Source: Salipiger sp. H15 (GTDB lineage Bacteria; Pseudomonadota; Alphaproteobacteria; Rhodobacterales; Rhodobacteraceae). Taken from it: 64,000 bases of DNA. Each line of letters begins with the position of its first letter. Position 1 is the stretch's first letter. The stretch spans positions 1,398,501-1,462,500 of the forward strand of contig NZ_CP123384.1 of assembly GCF_040409955.1 (NCBI RefSeq), in the 5' to 3' direction. The notes below the pieces were generated by a model, which did not search any database, had not been told where the DNA came from, and was given only the letters and a program-made list of their open reading frames with translations. Made by a program: the position numbers and the translations under genes. This document shows positions 46,751-55,732 of this stretch, in pieces.

Positions 46751-47362
46751 TCAGCCCTTCTGGCCGATCTTCGACTCGGTGCCCTTGCGGATGCGGTCGA
46801 TGTTGCTGCGGTGCCGCCAGAAGATCAGCGCGGTCAGCACCAGCGTCAGCGCGGTCATCTCGATCTGGCCGAAGAGCACCATCCAGACCGTCGAGAGCAG
46901 CGCCGCCACCAGCGCGCCCACCGACGAGATGCGCGACATGGCCGCCCCGGCAAGCCAGGTGGCGCAGGTGATCAGCCCGACCGGCCAGTGCAGCGCAAGG
47001 ACGAGGCCGATGAAGGTCGCGACGCCCTTGCCGCCCTTGAACTTCAGCCAGACCGGGTAGCAATGGCCGAGGAAGGCCGCGAGACCTGCGAGCTGCGCCG
47101 CGTCCTCGCCCGCCAGCCAGCGCGCCAGCAGCACCGCCACCGCGCCCTTGCCGCCGTCGAGGATCAGCGTGCCCGCCGCCGCGGCCTTGTTGCCGGTGCG
47201 CAGCACGTTGGTCGCGCCGATGTTGCCCGAGCCGATCGAGCGCAGGTCGCCGAGGTTCATGGCTCGGGTCAGCAGCAGGCCGAAGGGGATCGAGCCGAGC
47301 AGGTAGCCCAGCACCGCCCAGAGGGTCAGCACGGGAGCCGAAGAGGTGATCTCGGGCAGCAT
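46751..47362 (-). CDS. plsY: Glycerol-3-phosphate acyltransferase PlsY
   Basis: 203 residues with five membrane segments. Motif 1 GSGNIGATNVLRT (about 44-56) and motif 2 KFKGGKGVAT are the PlsY signature; it transfers acyl groups from acyl-phosphate to glycerol-3-phosphate. Its ATG lies one base after the pyrC stop, showing that it belongs to the pyrB-pyrC operon. Confidence 0.96.
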   Translation of the reverse strand: MLPEITSSAPVLTLWAVLGYLLGSIPFGLLLTRAMNLGDLRSIGSGNIGATNVLRTGNKAAAAGTLILDGGKGAVAVLLARWLAGEDAAQLAGLAAFLGHCYPVWLKFKGGKGVATFIGLVLALHWPVGLITCATWLAGAAMSRISSVGALVAALLSTVWMVLFGQIEMTALTLVLTALIFWRHRSNIDRIRKGTESKIGQKG

Positions 47363-47363
47363 G

Positions 47364-48653
47364 TCAGGCGCTCCAGACGGGGGTGCCGGCGACGAGCGTC
47401 TGCAGGACCTTGCCCTGCAGACGCGCGCCGTCGAAGGGCGTGTTCTTGGATTTCGACTGCAGCTTGAAGCGGTCGAGGATGAAGGGCTTGTCGGCGTCGA
47501 AGATCACGAGATCGGCCGGCGCGCCCGCCGCGAGGCGGCCGCAGTCGAGGCCGAGCCTCTTGGCGGGGTTCAGTGACAGGCCGCGGAACAGCGTGGGCAG
47601 GTCGACCTCGCCCGCGTGGTAGAGCCGCAGCAGCACCGGCAGCATGGTCTCGAGACCCACCGCGCCCGAGGCGGCCTCCTCGAAGGGAAGGCGCTTGGAT
47701 TCCTCGTCCTGCGGCGTGTGGAACGAACCGATCACGTCGATCAGCCCGCCGCGCAGCGCCTCCAGCACCGCCTGCCGGTCGTCTTCCGAGCGCAGCGGCG
47801 GCGTCACCTTGAAGAAGGTGCGGTAGTCGGCCACGTCCATCTCGTTGAGCGTGAGGTGGTGCATCGAGATGCCCGCGGTCACGTCGAAGCCGTTGTTCTT
47901 CGCCCGCTCCAGCGCCGGAAGCGCGCGGGCGGTGGTGATCTGGTCGGCGTGGTAGCGCACGCCGGTCATCTCGACGAGCGCGATGTCCCGGTCGAGCCCC
48001 ATGCGCTCGGCCATCGGCGAGACCGAGGGCAGCCCGCGGAGCGAGGCGAACTTGCCCGAGCTGGCGGCGGCGCCCTTGGACAGGATCGGCTCCTGCGGGT
48101 GGCCGATGACCAGCGCACCGAGCGAGCGGGCATAGGTCATGGCGCGCGACAGCACCTTGGTGTCGGTCACCACGCGGTCGCAATCGGTGAAGGCCACGGC
48201 CCCCGCGTCGAGCAGGAAGCCGAGCTCGGTCATCTCGCGCCCCTCGCGGCCCTTGGTCAGCGCGGCCATGGGCAGCACGTTGACCGGCGCGGTCTCGTTG
48301 GCGCGGCGGCGGATGAATTCCAGCACCTCGGGCGTGTCGATGGCCGGCGCGGTGTCGGGGCGGGTGACCATGGTGGTCACGCCCCCGGCGGCGGCGGCAA
48401 GCCCTGCGGTCTTGAAGCTTTCCTTGTGGCGCTCTCCCGGCTCGCCCACCTTGACGCCTAGATCGACGATGCCCGGCGCCACGTAGGCGCGGTTCAGGTC
48501 CTGCGCCTCGGTCTGCCCGGCCAGCTTGGCGATCTCGTCGGCCGAGGTCACCACCGCCTTGATCCGGCCACCCGAGAGCAGCAGCGCGCCTTCCGAGACG
48601 GTTCCGGCCTCGGGGTCGATCAGCCGGGCGTTGTAGAGCAGCTTGTCTTTCAT
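47364..48653 (-). CDS. pyrC: Dihydroorotase homologue lacking the metal-binding residues
   Basis: 429 residues of the type I dihydroorotase amidohydrolase fold. The canonical metal motif PGxxDxHxH is GIVDLGVKV (61-69): H at positions 66 and 68 are G and K. The late catalytic DHAPH is FHTPQ (311-315), so the ligand Asp is a Phe. A central histidine at VIGHPQ and MHHLTLNE are kept. The enzyme is therefore probably inactive and acts as a structural partner of PyrB, as PyrC' does in Pseudomonas ATCase; an active dihydroorotase must lie elsewhere. Confidence 0.9.
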   Translation of the reverse strand: MKDKLLYNARLIDPEAGTVSEGALLLSGGRIKAVVTSADEIAKLAGQTEAQDLNRAYVAPGIVDLGVKVGEPGERHKESFKTAGLAAAAGGVTTMVTRPDTAPAIDTPEVLEFIRRRANETAPVNVLPMAALTKGREGREMTELGFLLDAGAVAFTDCDRVVTDTKVLSRAMTYARSLGALVIGHPQEPILSKGAAASSGKFASLRGLPSVSPMAERMGLDRDIALVEMTGVRYHADQITTARALPALERAKNNGFDVTAGISMHHLTLNEMDVADYRTFFKVTPPLRSEDDRQAVLEALRGGLIDVIGSFHTPQDEESKRLPFEEAASGAVGLETMLPVLLRLYHAGEVDLPTLFRGLSLNPAKRLGLDCGRLAAGAPADLVIFDADKPFILDRFKLQSKSKNTPFDGARLQGKVLQTLVAGTPVWSA

Positions 48654-48702
48654 TCGGAGGCTCCGGAAGGCGAGGTCAGGGTCGGGGCGGCGGGCGGGCG
48701 CA

Positions 48703-49251
48703 TCAGGCCGCCCGGAAGAAGGCGGCGAGCAGCAGCAGCGCCAGCACGCCGAGCCCGAGAAGAACGTAGGTCAGCACGCGGCTGCGCGGCGCCGGGCCAC
48801 CGGGGCCGGGGCGATCCATGCTGCCGCGCGTCGAGGTGCTGCGCAGCCGGCGGGCGGGCGCGCCGGAGCCGCCGGCCTCGTTGAAGGTGCCGATCCAGCG
48901 CAGCGGGCTCGAGATCGTCAGGTCCTGCGAGGTGTGGTCGAAGGCCGGGCTGGGCAGGATCACCACGTGGCCCTTCAGCGCGTCGATGCGCGGCTTCATC
49001 TCGCGGAAGGCGTCGCCGCCCAGCTGGTAGGCCTCGGCAAGGTAGGACGAGAGCGACATCTCCCCGAGGTCGCGGATCGAGACCACGTCGATCCGCGATG
49101 GCCGCAGCCTGCGCGCGCCAAGCGCGTATTGCAGCGGGAACTCCCCGGTGCCGGCCTGGGTGGTGAACCGCTCGACCGCCTCGGGGGGCAGGTCGAGGTG
49201 AAAGAGGCGCACCTCGCCGTCCATCGATCCGTTGATGTGCATCTTGGTCAT
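48703..49251 (-). CDS. Tail-anchored membrane protein of unknown function in the pyrB-pyrC operon
   Basis: 182 residues beginning MTKMHINGSM with GGGGGGCGGC before the ATG. The soluble N-terminal part (about 1-125) is followed by a Pro/Arg/Ser-rich linker and a single hydrophobic C-terminal helix (about 159-179) ending in FRAA, which suggests a tail-anchored protein facing the cytosol. No known family. It starts 12 bp after pyrB and ends 49 bp before pyrC, so it is expressed with pyrimidine synthesis genes; link to their function unknown. Confidence 0.75.
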   Translation of the reverse strand: MTKMHINGSMDGEVRLFHLDLPPEAVERFTTQAGTGEFPLQYALGARRLRPSRIDVVSIRDLGEMSLSSYLAEAYQLGGDAFREMKPRIDALKGHVVILPSPAFDHTSQDLTISSPLRWIGTFNEAGGSGAPARRLRSTSTRGSMDRPGPGGPAPRSRVLTYVLLGLGVLALLLLAAFFRAA

Positions 49252-49263
49252 GCCGCCCCCCGC

Positions 49264-50214
49264 TCAGACCGCAAGGTCGGTGGGCCGGGCACGCAGGTTG
49301 CGCGCCAGCAGGTCCATCGCCGCCATGCGCACGGCGACACCCATCTCGACCTGCTCCTGGATCACCGAGCGGTTGATGTCGTCGGCGATGGTGCCGTCGA
49401 TCTCGACGCCGCGGTTCATCGGGCCGGGGTGCATGACGATGGCATCGGGCTTGGCATGGGCGAGCTTCTCGGCGTCGAGGCCCCAGCGGTGGTAATACTC
49501 CCGCTCGGAGGGGATGAAGCCGCCGTCCATGCGCTCTTTCTGAAGCCGCAGCATCATCACCACGTCGACGTCCTTCAGCCCCTCGGCCATGTCGTCGTAG
49601 ACCTCGGCGCCGAAGTCGGCGATGCCCGAGGGCATCAGCGTGGCGGGGCCGACGAGCCGGATGCGGTTCTCCATCTTGTGCAGCAGCAGCAGGTTCGAGC
49701 GCGCCACGCGCGAATGGGCGATGTCGCCGCAGATGGCGATGTTGAGCCGGTGCAGCCGGCCCTTGGCGCGGCGGATGGTCAGCGCGTCGAGCAGCGCCTG
49801 CGTCGGGTGCTCGTGCTTGCCGTCGCCGGCGTTGATCACCGCGCAGTTCACCTTCTGCGCCAGCAGGTCCACCGCGCCGGACTGGGGATGGCGCACGACC
49901 AGCAGGTCGGGATGCATGGCGTTGAGCGTGAGCGCCGTGTCGATCAGCGTCTCGCCCTTCTTGATCGAGCTCGCCTGCATCGACATGTTCATCACGTCCG
50001 CCCCGAGCCGCTTGCCCGCCAGCTCGAAGCTGGACTGCGTGCGGGTCGAGTTCTCGAAGAACATGTTGATCTGGGTGAGCCCGGCCAGCGCGTTGGCGTG
50101 CTTGTCGCGCTGGCGCGACAGGGTCACGTAGCGCTCGGCCAGATCGAGCAGGGTGGTGATTTCATCCGGACGAAGGGGCTCGATGCCCAGAAGATGGCGC
50201 TGGTCGAAACGCAT
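49264..50214 (-). CDS. pyrB: Aspartate carbamoyltransferase catalytic chain
   Basis: 316 residues with GGGGAG upstream. The carbamoyl-phosphate motif STRT (56-59), the [10 protein letters not shown] site (near 137) and the terminal HPGPMNRG motif identify it. It condenses aspartate with carbamoyl phosphate. There is no pyrI regulatory gene, and the downstream pyrC lacks its metal site, which together suggest a Pseudomonas-type PyrB-PyrC' complex. Confidence 0.97.
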   Translation of the reverse strand: MRFDQRHLLGIEPLRPDEITTLLDLAERYVTLSRQRDKHANALAGLTQINMFFENSTRTQSSFELAGKRLGADVMNMSMQASSIKKGETLIDTALTLNAMHPDLLVVRHPQSGAVDLLAQKVNCAVINAGDGKHEHPTQALLDALTIRRAKGRLHRLNIAICGDIAHSRVARSNLLLLHKMENRIRLVGPATLMPSGIADFGAEVYDDMAEGLKDVDVVMMLRLQKERMDGGFIPSEREYYHRWGLDAEKLAHAKPDAIVMHPGPMNRGVEIDGTIADDINRSVIQEQVEMGVAVRMAAMDLLARNLRARPTDLAV

Positions 50215-50320
50215 GGATCGGCTCCCCTGAAGTTGCGGCGGTTATAGAAACGCAGGGCCCGCGCGACAAGTGGTCGCGAATTTCCGGCAAGTCGCCGCCC
50301 CCACGTCAGGCGCCGTCCGC

Positions 50321-50878
50321 TCAGGGCGCCTCGAGCAGCGTCACCGTCGTGTCGCCGTAGCGGCGGCTGTCGAGCGGGGCGAACCCCTCGGGCGCCGCCT
50401 GCGGGCCGCTCTCTTCCCAGACGATCAGCGCGCCCGGGGCGAGCCAGCCCTGCGCCCGTGCCGCCTCGAGCGCCCGGCCGCCGAGCGACTGGCCGTAGGG
50501 CGGATCGAGGAAGACCAGCGTCGCCTGCGCCTCGGCGGCGGGCAGGCGGGTGGCATTGCAGGAAAGGAGCCGCGCCCGGTCCTCGCAGCCGAGCAGGCGG
50601 ATGTTCTGCCGGATCAGCTTCTGCGCCACGCGCCCGTCGTCGACGAAGGTGGCCGAGACCGCGCCGCGCGACAGCGCCTCGAGCCCCAGCGCGCCGGTGC
50701 CGGCGAAGAGGTCGAGCACCGTCGCCCCCTCGAAGGGCTCGCCGAAGCGCCCGCCGCCCAGCATGTTGAAGAGGCTCTCGCGCACCCGGTCGGTGGTCGG
50801 GCGCAGATGCGCGCCCGGATCGCCCTTGCCGACGGCGCTCAGCGCCCGGCCGCGCCAGTCTCCGGCGATGATCCTCAT
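50321..50878 (-). CDS. rsmD: 16S rRNA (guanine966-N2)-methyltransferase RsmD
   Basis: 185 residues from MRIIAGDWRGRAL. SAM motif DLFAGTGALG at 56-65 and the catalytic DPPYG near 125 identify RsmD, which methylates G966 in 16S rRNA. Its ATG overlaps the stop of the ferredoxin reductase gene (ATGA), so it is the second gene of a two-gene operon. Confidence 0.95.
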   Translation of the reverse strand: MRIIAGDWRGRALSAVGKGDPGAHLRPTTDRVRESLFNMLGGGRFGEPFEGATVLDLFAGTGALGLEALSRGAVSATFVDDGRVAQKLIRQNIRLLGCEDRARLLSCNATRLPAAEAQATLVFLDPPYGQSLGGRALEAARAQGWLAPGALIVWEESGPQAAPEGFAPLDSRRYGDTTVTLLEAP

Positions 50879-52086
50879 GGCTTCAGCAACGCCTTGAGGT
50901 CGCTTTCCGCATCGGCCACCACCTCGGGATCGGCGCTCCTGCCGGCCTCGATCAGCCGCTTGCCGACCATGTAGGCGCGCGGATCGTTCATCGCGTCGAG
51001 CGCGATCAGCCGGCCCTCGCGGTAGTACCAGTGCGACACCGGCCCCGCGCCGCCATCCCGCACCACGACCCGGTCGTAGCCCGCGTTGAGCCCGGCGATC
51101 TGCAGCTTCACGTCGTACTGGTCGGACCAGAACCACGGCTTCGGCTGGTAGGGCGCATCCGCTCCCATGATGTTGTCGGCCACCGCCTCGGCCATGTCGA
51201 TGGCATTGCCGACGCTCTCGAGCCGCATCTGCGCGCCGCCGAGCGGGAAGGAGGCGCAGTCGCCCGCGGCCCAGACGCCGGGGGCCGAGCAGCGGCCCAT
51301 CGCGTCGGTGCGGATGCCGTTCTGGATGGCGATGCCCGCGGCCTCGGCGACCGAGGTCTCGGGCAGGATGCCGACGCCGACGATGACGAAATCGACCGGC
51401 AGGCTGGTGCCGTCGGTCAGCTCCGCCGCCGTGACCCTGCCATCCACGCCGACCAGCCGGCCAAGCCCGACGCCCTCGCGCAGGTCGACGCCATGGCCCG
51501 CGTGCAGGGCGCGGAACCAGTCCGAGGTCTCGGGCGCGGCGACGCGCTGCAGGATGCGCTCGGCCATCTCGACCAGCGTCACCTGCAGCCCGAGCTTGCA
51601 GGCCACCGCCGCCGCCTCGAGCCCGATGTAGCCGCCGCCGACGATCAGCACCCGGGCGCCCGGGGTGAAGCGGGCGCGCATGGCGTCGACGTCGGCGATG
51701 CCGCGCACGACGCAGACGCCGTCGAGCTCGCCGCCGATCGCGGCGGGCAGGCGGCGCGGCGCCGAGCCGGTGCAGAAGACCAGATCGTCATAGGCGATCT
51801 CGCGCCCGCCCGCGATGACATGGCGCGCCCCGGTGTCGACCGACACGGCGGGCTCGCCCAGCATCAGCGTGATGTCCTGCTCGTCGTAATAGGCGCGCGG
51901 GCGGAGGTAGAGCCGGTCCTTTTCCATCTCGCCCAGCAGGTAGGCCTTGGAGAGCGGCGGGCGCTGGTAGGGCGGCTCGGTCTCGGCGCCGATCACGGTG
52001 ATCTCGCCCTCGAACCCCTTGCCGCGCAGCCGCGCCACCAGCGAGGCCGCGGCCTGTCCCGCGCCGATCACCACAACATGCCCCAT
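50875..52086 (-). CDS. FAD-dependent ferredoxin/rubredoxin reductase
   Basis: 403 residues with GAGGACGGGC before the ATG. N-terminal FAD-binding GAGQAAASLVARLR, the NAD(P)H-binding GGGYIGLEAAA (about 150-160) and the C-terminal FAD motif WAAGDCASFPL, followed by the reductase domain. Similar to rhodocoxin or putidaredoxin reductases that feed P450 or ring-hydroxylating systems, though no partner is nearby. Coupled to rsmD. Confidence 0.93.
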   Translation of the reverse strand: MGHVVVIGAGQAAASLVARLRGKGFEGEITVIGAETEPPYQRPPLSKAYLLGEMEKDRLYLRPRAYYDEQDITLMLGEPAVSVDTGARHVIAGGREIAYDDLVFCTGSAPRRLPAAIGGELDGVCVVRGIADVDAMRARFTPGARVLIVGGGYIGLEAAAVACKLGLQVTLVEMAERILQRVAAPETSDWFRALHAGHGVDLREGVGLGRLVGVDGRVTAAELTDGTSLPVDFVIVGVGILPETSVAEAAGIAIQNGIRTDAMGRCSAPGVWAAGDCASFPLGGAQMRLESVGNAIDMAEAVADNIMGADAPYQPKPWFWSDQYDVKLQIAGLNAGYDRVVVRDGGAGPVSHWYYREGRLIALDAMNDPRAYMVGKRLIEAGRSADPEVVADAESDLKALLKP

Positions 52087-52169
52087 GCCCGTCCTCTTTC
52101 CGCTTTCCCGTGAGTTGCGCGAAACCTATATCTCGCCATGTCGGAAACGCAAATGATGGAGAGAGACGC

Positions 52170-52658
52170 ATGGCGCTATCCGCTGGAGACACGCTTCCCG
52201 AGGCAACGCTGGTGAAGATCGGCGCGGCCGGCCCCGAGCAGGTCGCGCTCAAGGACAAGGTGAAGGGCCGCACGGTGGTGATCTTCGCCGTTCCCGGCGC
52301 CTACACGCCGACCTGTTCCTCGGCGCACGTACCGAGCTTCATCCGCACCAAGGACGGCTTTGACGCCAAGGGCGTCGACGAGATCATCTGCGTCTCGGTC
52401 AACGATCCCTTCGTGATGAAGGCCTGGGGCGAGGCCACGGGCGCGACCGAGGCCGGGCTGACCATGCTCGCCGATCCCGAGAGCGCCTTCACCACCGCGA
52501 TCGGCATGGAGTTCTCGGCGCCGCCCGCCGGGCTGCTGCAGCGCTCGAAGCGCTACGCGATGCTGGTCGAGGACGGGGTGGTGAAGCTCTTCCACGCCGA
52601 GGAGAGCCCGGGCACCTGCGAGATCTCGGGCGGCGAGGCGCTGCTGGCCGCGCTCTGA
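52170..52658 (+). CDS. Peroxiredoxin (Prx5/AHP1-like)
   Basis: 162 residues from MALSAGDTLP. The peroxidatic motif PGAYTPTCS places the catalytic cysteine at 49; other cysteines at about 74 and 149. Long helix-alpha5 insertion features of Prx5 are present. It reduces peroxides with thioredoxin, glutaredoxin or glutathione; divergent from the ferredoxin reductase gene. Confidence 0.95.
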   Translation: MALSAGDTLPEATLVKIGAAGPEQVALKDKVKGRTVVIFAVPGAYTPTCSSAHVPSFIRTKDGFDAKGVDEIICVSVNDPFVMKAWGEATGATEAGLTMLADPESAFTTAIGMEFSAPPAGLLQRSKRYAMLVEDGVVKLFHAEESPGTCEISGGEALLAAL

Positions 52659-52698
52659 GCCGAGACACGACCGGCGGCGCTGCTGGCGTCGCCGGATT

Positions 52699-52756
52699 TG
52701 CGTATTTGGAAAGAGAAGAAGGACAAGGCTGCGCTTCTTCTCTTTCCAAATACGCA
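52699..52756. repeat. Perfect 22-bp inverted repeat (TATTTGG element)
   Basis: Arms 52699-52720 and 52735-52756 are perfect reverse complements, starting TGCGTATTTGGAAAGAGAAG, with a 14-nt spacer. Located between convergent peroxiredoxin and pterin dehydratase genes; may act as a two-way terminator. A related half-unit lies at 10158-10184. Confidence 0.9.
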
Positions 52757-52836
52757 TGGCGCGACCTTGCCGCGGGCGCGGCGGGTGGCAGGGGCGCCGC
52801 GCCGGGCGCCGCCGCCCGGCGCTTCTCGCCTGCGGC

Positions 52837-53127
52837 TCAGAGCGAGTCGAGCTTGCGCGCGAGCTTGGCGTCGAGCGCCGAGAGCCCGCCCACGTCATGG
52901 GTGGTGAGCTTCACCTCCACCGTCCTGTAGACGTTGCGCCAGTCCGGGTGGTGGTTCCACTTCTCGGCCCAGAGCGCGGCGCGGGTCATCCAGCCGAAGG
53001 CCTCGGTGAAATCGGCGAAGGTGAAGGTCTTGCAGAGCGTGTCCTCGGCCTCGTTCAGCTCCCAGCCGTTTTCGAGCAGCGGGGCCAGCATCGTGTCGCG
53101 GCCGGTGTCGGAGAGCTTTTCGGTCAT
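52837..53127 (-). CDS. phhB: 4a-hydroxytetrahydrobiopterin dehydratase (pterin-4-alpha-carbinolamine dehydratase)
   Basis: 96 residues, with the conserved [28 protein letters not shown] motif, split here as NHHPDW and [12 protein letters not shown] recycles the pterin cofactor of aromatic amino acid hydroxylases. Its ATG overlaps the stop of the DUF482 gene (ATGA); no phenylalanine hydroxylase is next to it, suggesting a role beyond Phe oxidation. Confidence 0.93.
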   Translation of the reverse strand: MTEKLSDTGRDTMLAPLLENGWELNEAEDTLCKTFTFADFTEAFGWMTRAALWAEKWNHHPDWRNVYRTVEVKLTTHDVGGLSALDAKLARKLDSL

Positions 53128-54341
53128 TGGGTGTCCTTCCCGTGGTCCTTTCGGAACGGCCCGTAGGCGGTGAGCACCTCGATGTCCTCGTCCACGGCCC
53201 GTGCCTCGGCCTCCAGATAGTGCGCCACGGCGCGGGCAAAGCCCTTGTCGGGGAACCAGTGCAGCGAATGGGTCAGGCTCGGCAGGTATCCGCGCGCCAG
53301 CTTGTGCTCGCCCTGCGCCCCGGCCTCGACCCGCGACAGATCCCGCGCGATGGCGAAGTCGATGGCCTGATAGTAGCACGCCTCGAAATGCAGGCAGGGG
53401 TGATCCTCGGTGCAGCCCCAGTAGCGGCCGAACAGCGCGTCGCGGCCGATGAAGTTGAGCGCGCCCGCCACCGGCCGGCCGTCGCGCTCGCAGAGCACCA
53501 GCGCCACGTCGCCGCGCATCGTCGCATGGACCTCGTCGAAGAAGGCGCGGGTCAGGTACGGGGTGCCCCACTTCCTGCCGCCGGTGTCCTGGTAGAAGGT
53601 CCAGAAGGCGTCCCAGTGTTCGGGCTCGATCTCGTCGCCGGTCAGCATGCGGATGTCGCCGCCGAAGTCCTGCGCCCGGGCGCGCTCCTTGCGGATCGCC
53701 TTGCGCTTGCGCGAGCTGAGGTCGGCGAGGAAGGCCTCGAAATCCGCGTAGCCGCGGTTCAGCCAGTGGAACTGCTGGGTGATCCGCCGCAGGAGCCCCA
53801 TGCGCTCGCCGGCGATGGCCTCGCCTTCGGTGCAGAAGGTGACATGCAGCGAGGAAAGGTCGTTCTCGGCAGTGACCTGCACCGCGCCCTGCACCAGCGC
53901 CGTCATGCCCTCGGCCTCGTGGCCGGGGCGGGTGAGGAAGCGCCGCCCGGTGGCGGGGGTGAAGGGCACGGCGATCTGCAGCTTGGGATAGTAGCGCCCG
54001 CCCGCCTGCTCGTAGGCATGGGCGAAGCTGTGGTCGAAGATGTACTCGCCCTGGCTGTGGCCCTTGGCGTAGAGCGGCGCCACGGCGATGATCCGTCCTG
54101 CCTTTTCCGCCACGAGGTAGCGCGGGTCCCAGCCGGTGCCGCGCCCGACCGAGCCGGAGCGCTCGAGCGCGCGCAGGAAGCGCCAGGTGGTGAAGGGATC
54201 GTCCGGGCGTCCGCCCTGCGCCGCCTCGGGGCAGGCACAGGCGTCCCAGTCCTCCTCGGCGATCTGCTGCAGCGAGGTCAGCATCCGGACGGCGATGGCG
54301 CCGCCAGTGGCCTGGTCCGGGCGGTGGCTCTGATCGGTCAT
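53124..54341 (-). CDS. FemAB/DUF482 family acyltransferase-like protein
   Basis: 405 residues. The family pattern is visible as [18 protein letters not shown], the central [15 protein letters not shown] and LHVTFCTEG region, [16 protein letters not shown], and [12 protein letters not shown] near 250-265. DUF482 proteins resemble the GNAT-fold FemABX peptidoglycan-bridge transferases, but their substrate is unknown. Overlaps phhB by 4 bp and starts 69 bp downstream of the GDPD gene. Confidence 0.88.
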   Translation of the reverse strand: MTDQSHRPDQATGGAIAVRMLTSLQQIAEEDWDACACPEAAQGGRPDDPFTTWRFLRALERSGSVGRGTGWDPRYLVAEKAGRIIAVAPLYAKGHSQGEYIFDHSFAHAYEQAGGRYYPKLQIAVPFTPATGRRFLTRPGHEAEGMTALVQGAVQVTAENDLSSLHVTFCTEGEAIAGERMGLLRRITQQFHWLNRGYADFEAFLADLSSRKRKAIRKERARAQDFGGDIRMLTGDEIEPEHWDAFWTFYQDTGGRKWGTPYLTRAFFDEVHATMRGDVALVLCERDGRPVAGALNFIGRDALFGRYWGCTEDHPCLHFEACYYQAIDFAIARDLSRVEAGAQGEHKLARGYLPSLTHSLHWFPDKGFARAVAHYLEAEARAVDEDIEVLTAYGPFRKDHGKDTQ

Positions 54342-54410
54342 GGCGTGATCTCGGCGCTGGGCATCCTGTGGGCACTATCTGACCCCGGCGGCGCCGGGAT
54401 CAAGACACGC

Positions 54411-55166
54411 TCACGCGAGATAATGCTCGAAGGTCACGTTCTGGGCCACGGCGCGGGCCTGTGCCTCCTGCTCGGGCGAGCGGATGGTCCAGCAGAGGAT
54501 CGCCGCGCCCTGCTGCCTGAGCTCGGCCACGCGCGGCGAGGCGAGATCGGTCCAGCCGTGCGAGATGAAGCTGGCGCCGGTGCGGGCGTAGTCGGGGATG
54601 CCGCGCAGCTCCTCGAGCCGCGAGCCCGGCACGCCCGGCCAGTCGTGGGGGGCGAAGGCCTCGGTGGTCAGCCCGCGCGGCACCTTCGGGGCGAGCCGGG
54701 CCATGCGCGCGACGGAATGCGGGTTGAAGGACATGACCGCGACCGGGCCCTCGTAGCCGCGCAGCGCGTTGGTCACGGCGGTCTCGAGCGGGCCGACGTC
54801 CGGCCCGAGCGCGCCGTCCTGGTCCTTGATCTCGATGAGCAGCGGCACGCGGCCGGCGACCAGTTCCAGCACCTCGGCGAGGGTCGGGATGCCCTCGTCG
54901 CTGCCCTTCAGCCGCAGCGCCGAGAGCTCGGCCGCGTCGCGCGCGCCGAGCAGCCCGCGCGCCCCGGTCAGCCGTTCGAGCCGCTCGTCGTGAAAGACCA
55001 TCGGCACCCCGTCGGAGGAGAGCTGCAGGTCGATCTCGATGCCGTAGCCCGCCTCGATCGCGGCGGAGATGGCGGACAGGGAATTCTCGGGGCGGCCCGC
55101 CGCGAGGTCGTGCAGGGCGCGGTGCGCGATGGGCCGTTCGAGAAAGGCGGCGGGCAGATCGGTCAT
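54411..55166 (-). CDS. Glycerophosphodiester phosphodiesterase
   Basis: 251 residues. The catalytic HR...PENS (HRALHDLAAGRPENS, near 14-28), EIDLQLSSDGVPMVFHD (about 44-60) and LLIEIKD stretches are the GDPD core, cleaving glycerophosphodiesters to G3P and alcohols. There is no signal peptide, so it acts in the cytosol. Coupled to ridA by a TGATG overlap. Confidence 0.94.
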   Translation of the reverse strand: MTDLPAAFLERPIAHRALHDLAAGRPENSLSAISAAIEAGYGIEIDLQLSSDGVPMVFHDERLERLTGARGLLGARDAAELSALRLKGSDEGIPTLAEVLELVAGRVPLLIEIKDQDGALGPDVGPLETAVTNALRGYEGPVAVMSFNPHSVARMARLAPKVPRGLTTEAFAPHDWPGVPGSRLEELRGIPDYARTGASFISHGWTDLASPRVAELRQQGAAILCWTIRSPEQEAQARAVAQNVTFEHYLA

Positions 55167-55627
55167 CAGGCGAGCTCGAAGATCGCTTCGATCTCGACCG
55201 CCACGCCGAGGGGCAGGGCCGCGGCGGAGACGGCGGAGCGCGCGTGCTTGCCGGCGTCGCCGAAGACCGCGACCATCAGGTCCGAGGCGCCGTTGATCAC
55301 CTTGGGCTGCTCGGTGAACTCGGGGGTGGAGTTGACGAAGCCCACCAGCTTCACCACGCGCTTCAGCTTCGACAGGTCGCCGTCGCAGGCGGCCTTGGCC
55401 TGGGCGATCAGCGCCAGCGCGCAGCGCTGCGCGGCCTTGGCGCCGGCCTCGACATCGAGCGTGTCGCCGAGCTTGCCGGTGATCAGGCCGTCCTCGCCCA
55501 TGCTGATCTGGCCCGAGACGTAGAGCATGGTGCCGCTCTTCACGAAGGGCACGTAGTTCGCGGCCGGGGCAGGGGCGTCCGGCAGCGTCAGGCCGAGCTC
55601 TTCAAGGCGGGCGGTGATATCGGTCAT
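55166..55627 (-). CDS. RidA family reactive-imine deaminase
   Basis: 153 residues from MTDITARLEELG with GAAGGAGG upstream. It has the RidA core YVSGQISMGEDG, ALALIAQAKAA and the catalytic arginine region HARSAVSAAALPLGVAVEIEAI. RidA hydrolyses reactive enamines/imines from PLP enzymes. First gene of the ridA-GDPD-DUF482-phhB run. Confidence 0.94.
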   Translation of the reverse strand: MTDITARLEELGLTLPDAPAPAANYVPFVKSGTMLYVSGQISMGEDGLITGKLGDTLDVEAGAKAAQRCALALIAQAKAACDGDLSKLKRVVKLVGFVNSTPEFTEQPKVINGASDLMVAVFGDAGKHARSAVSAAALPLGVAVEIEAIFELA

Positions 55628-55673
55628 GGGGGCCTCCTTCTGGTCTGAGCGGACGCTAGACCCCGGCGGGGGC

Positions 55674-55711
55674 AAAGAAAAGGGGCCGCGATCCGGATGG
55701 ATGCGGCCCCT
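55674..55711 (-). terminator. Terminator of the type I secretion operon
   Basis: The stem GGGGCCGC (55682-55689) pairs with GCGGCCCC (55703-55710) over a 13-nt loop; on the minus strand it is followed by TTTTCTTT. It lies 22 bp past the HlyD-like stop. Confidence 0.85.
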
Positions 55712-55732
55712 CATCAAAAGTGTGGCGCGTCG

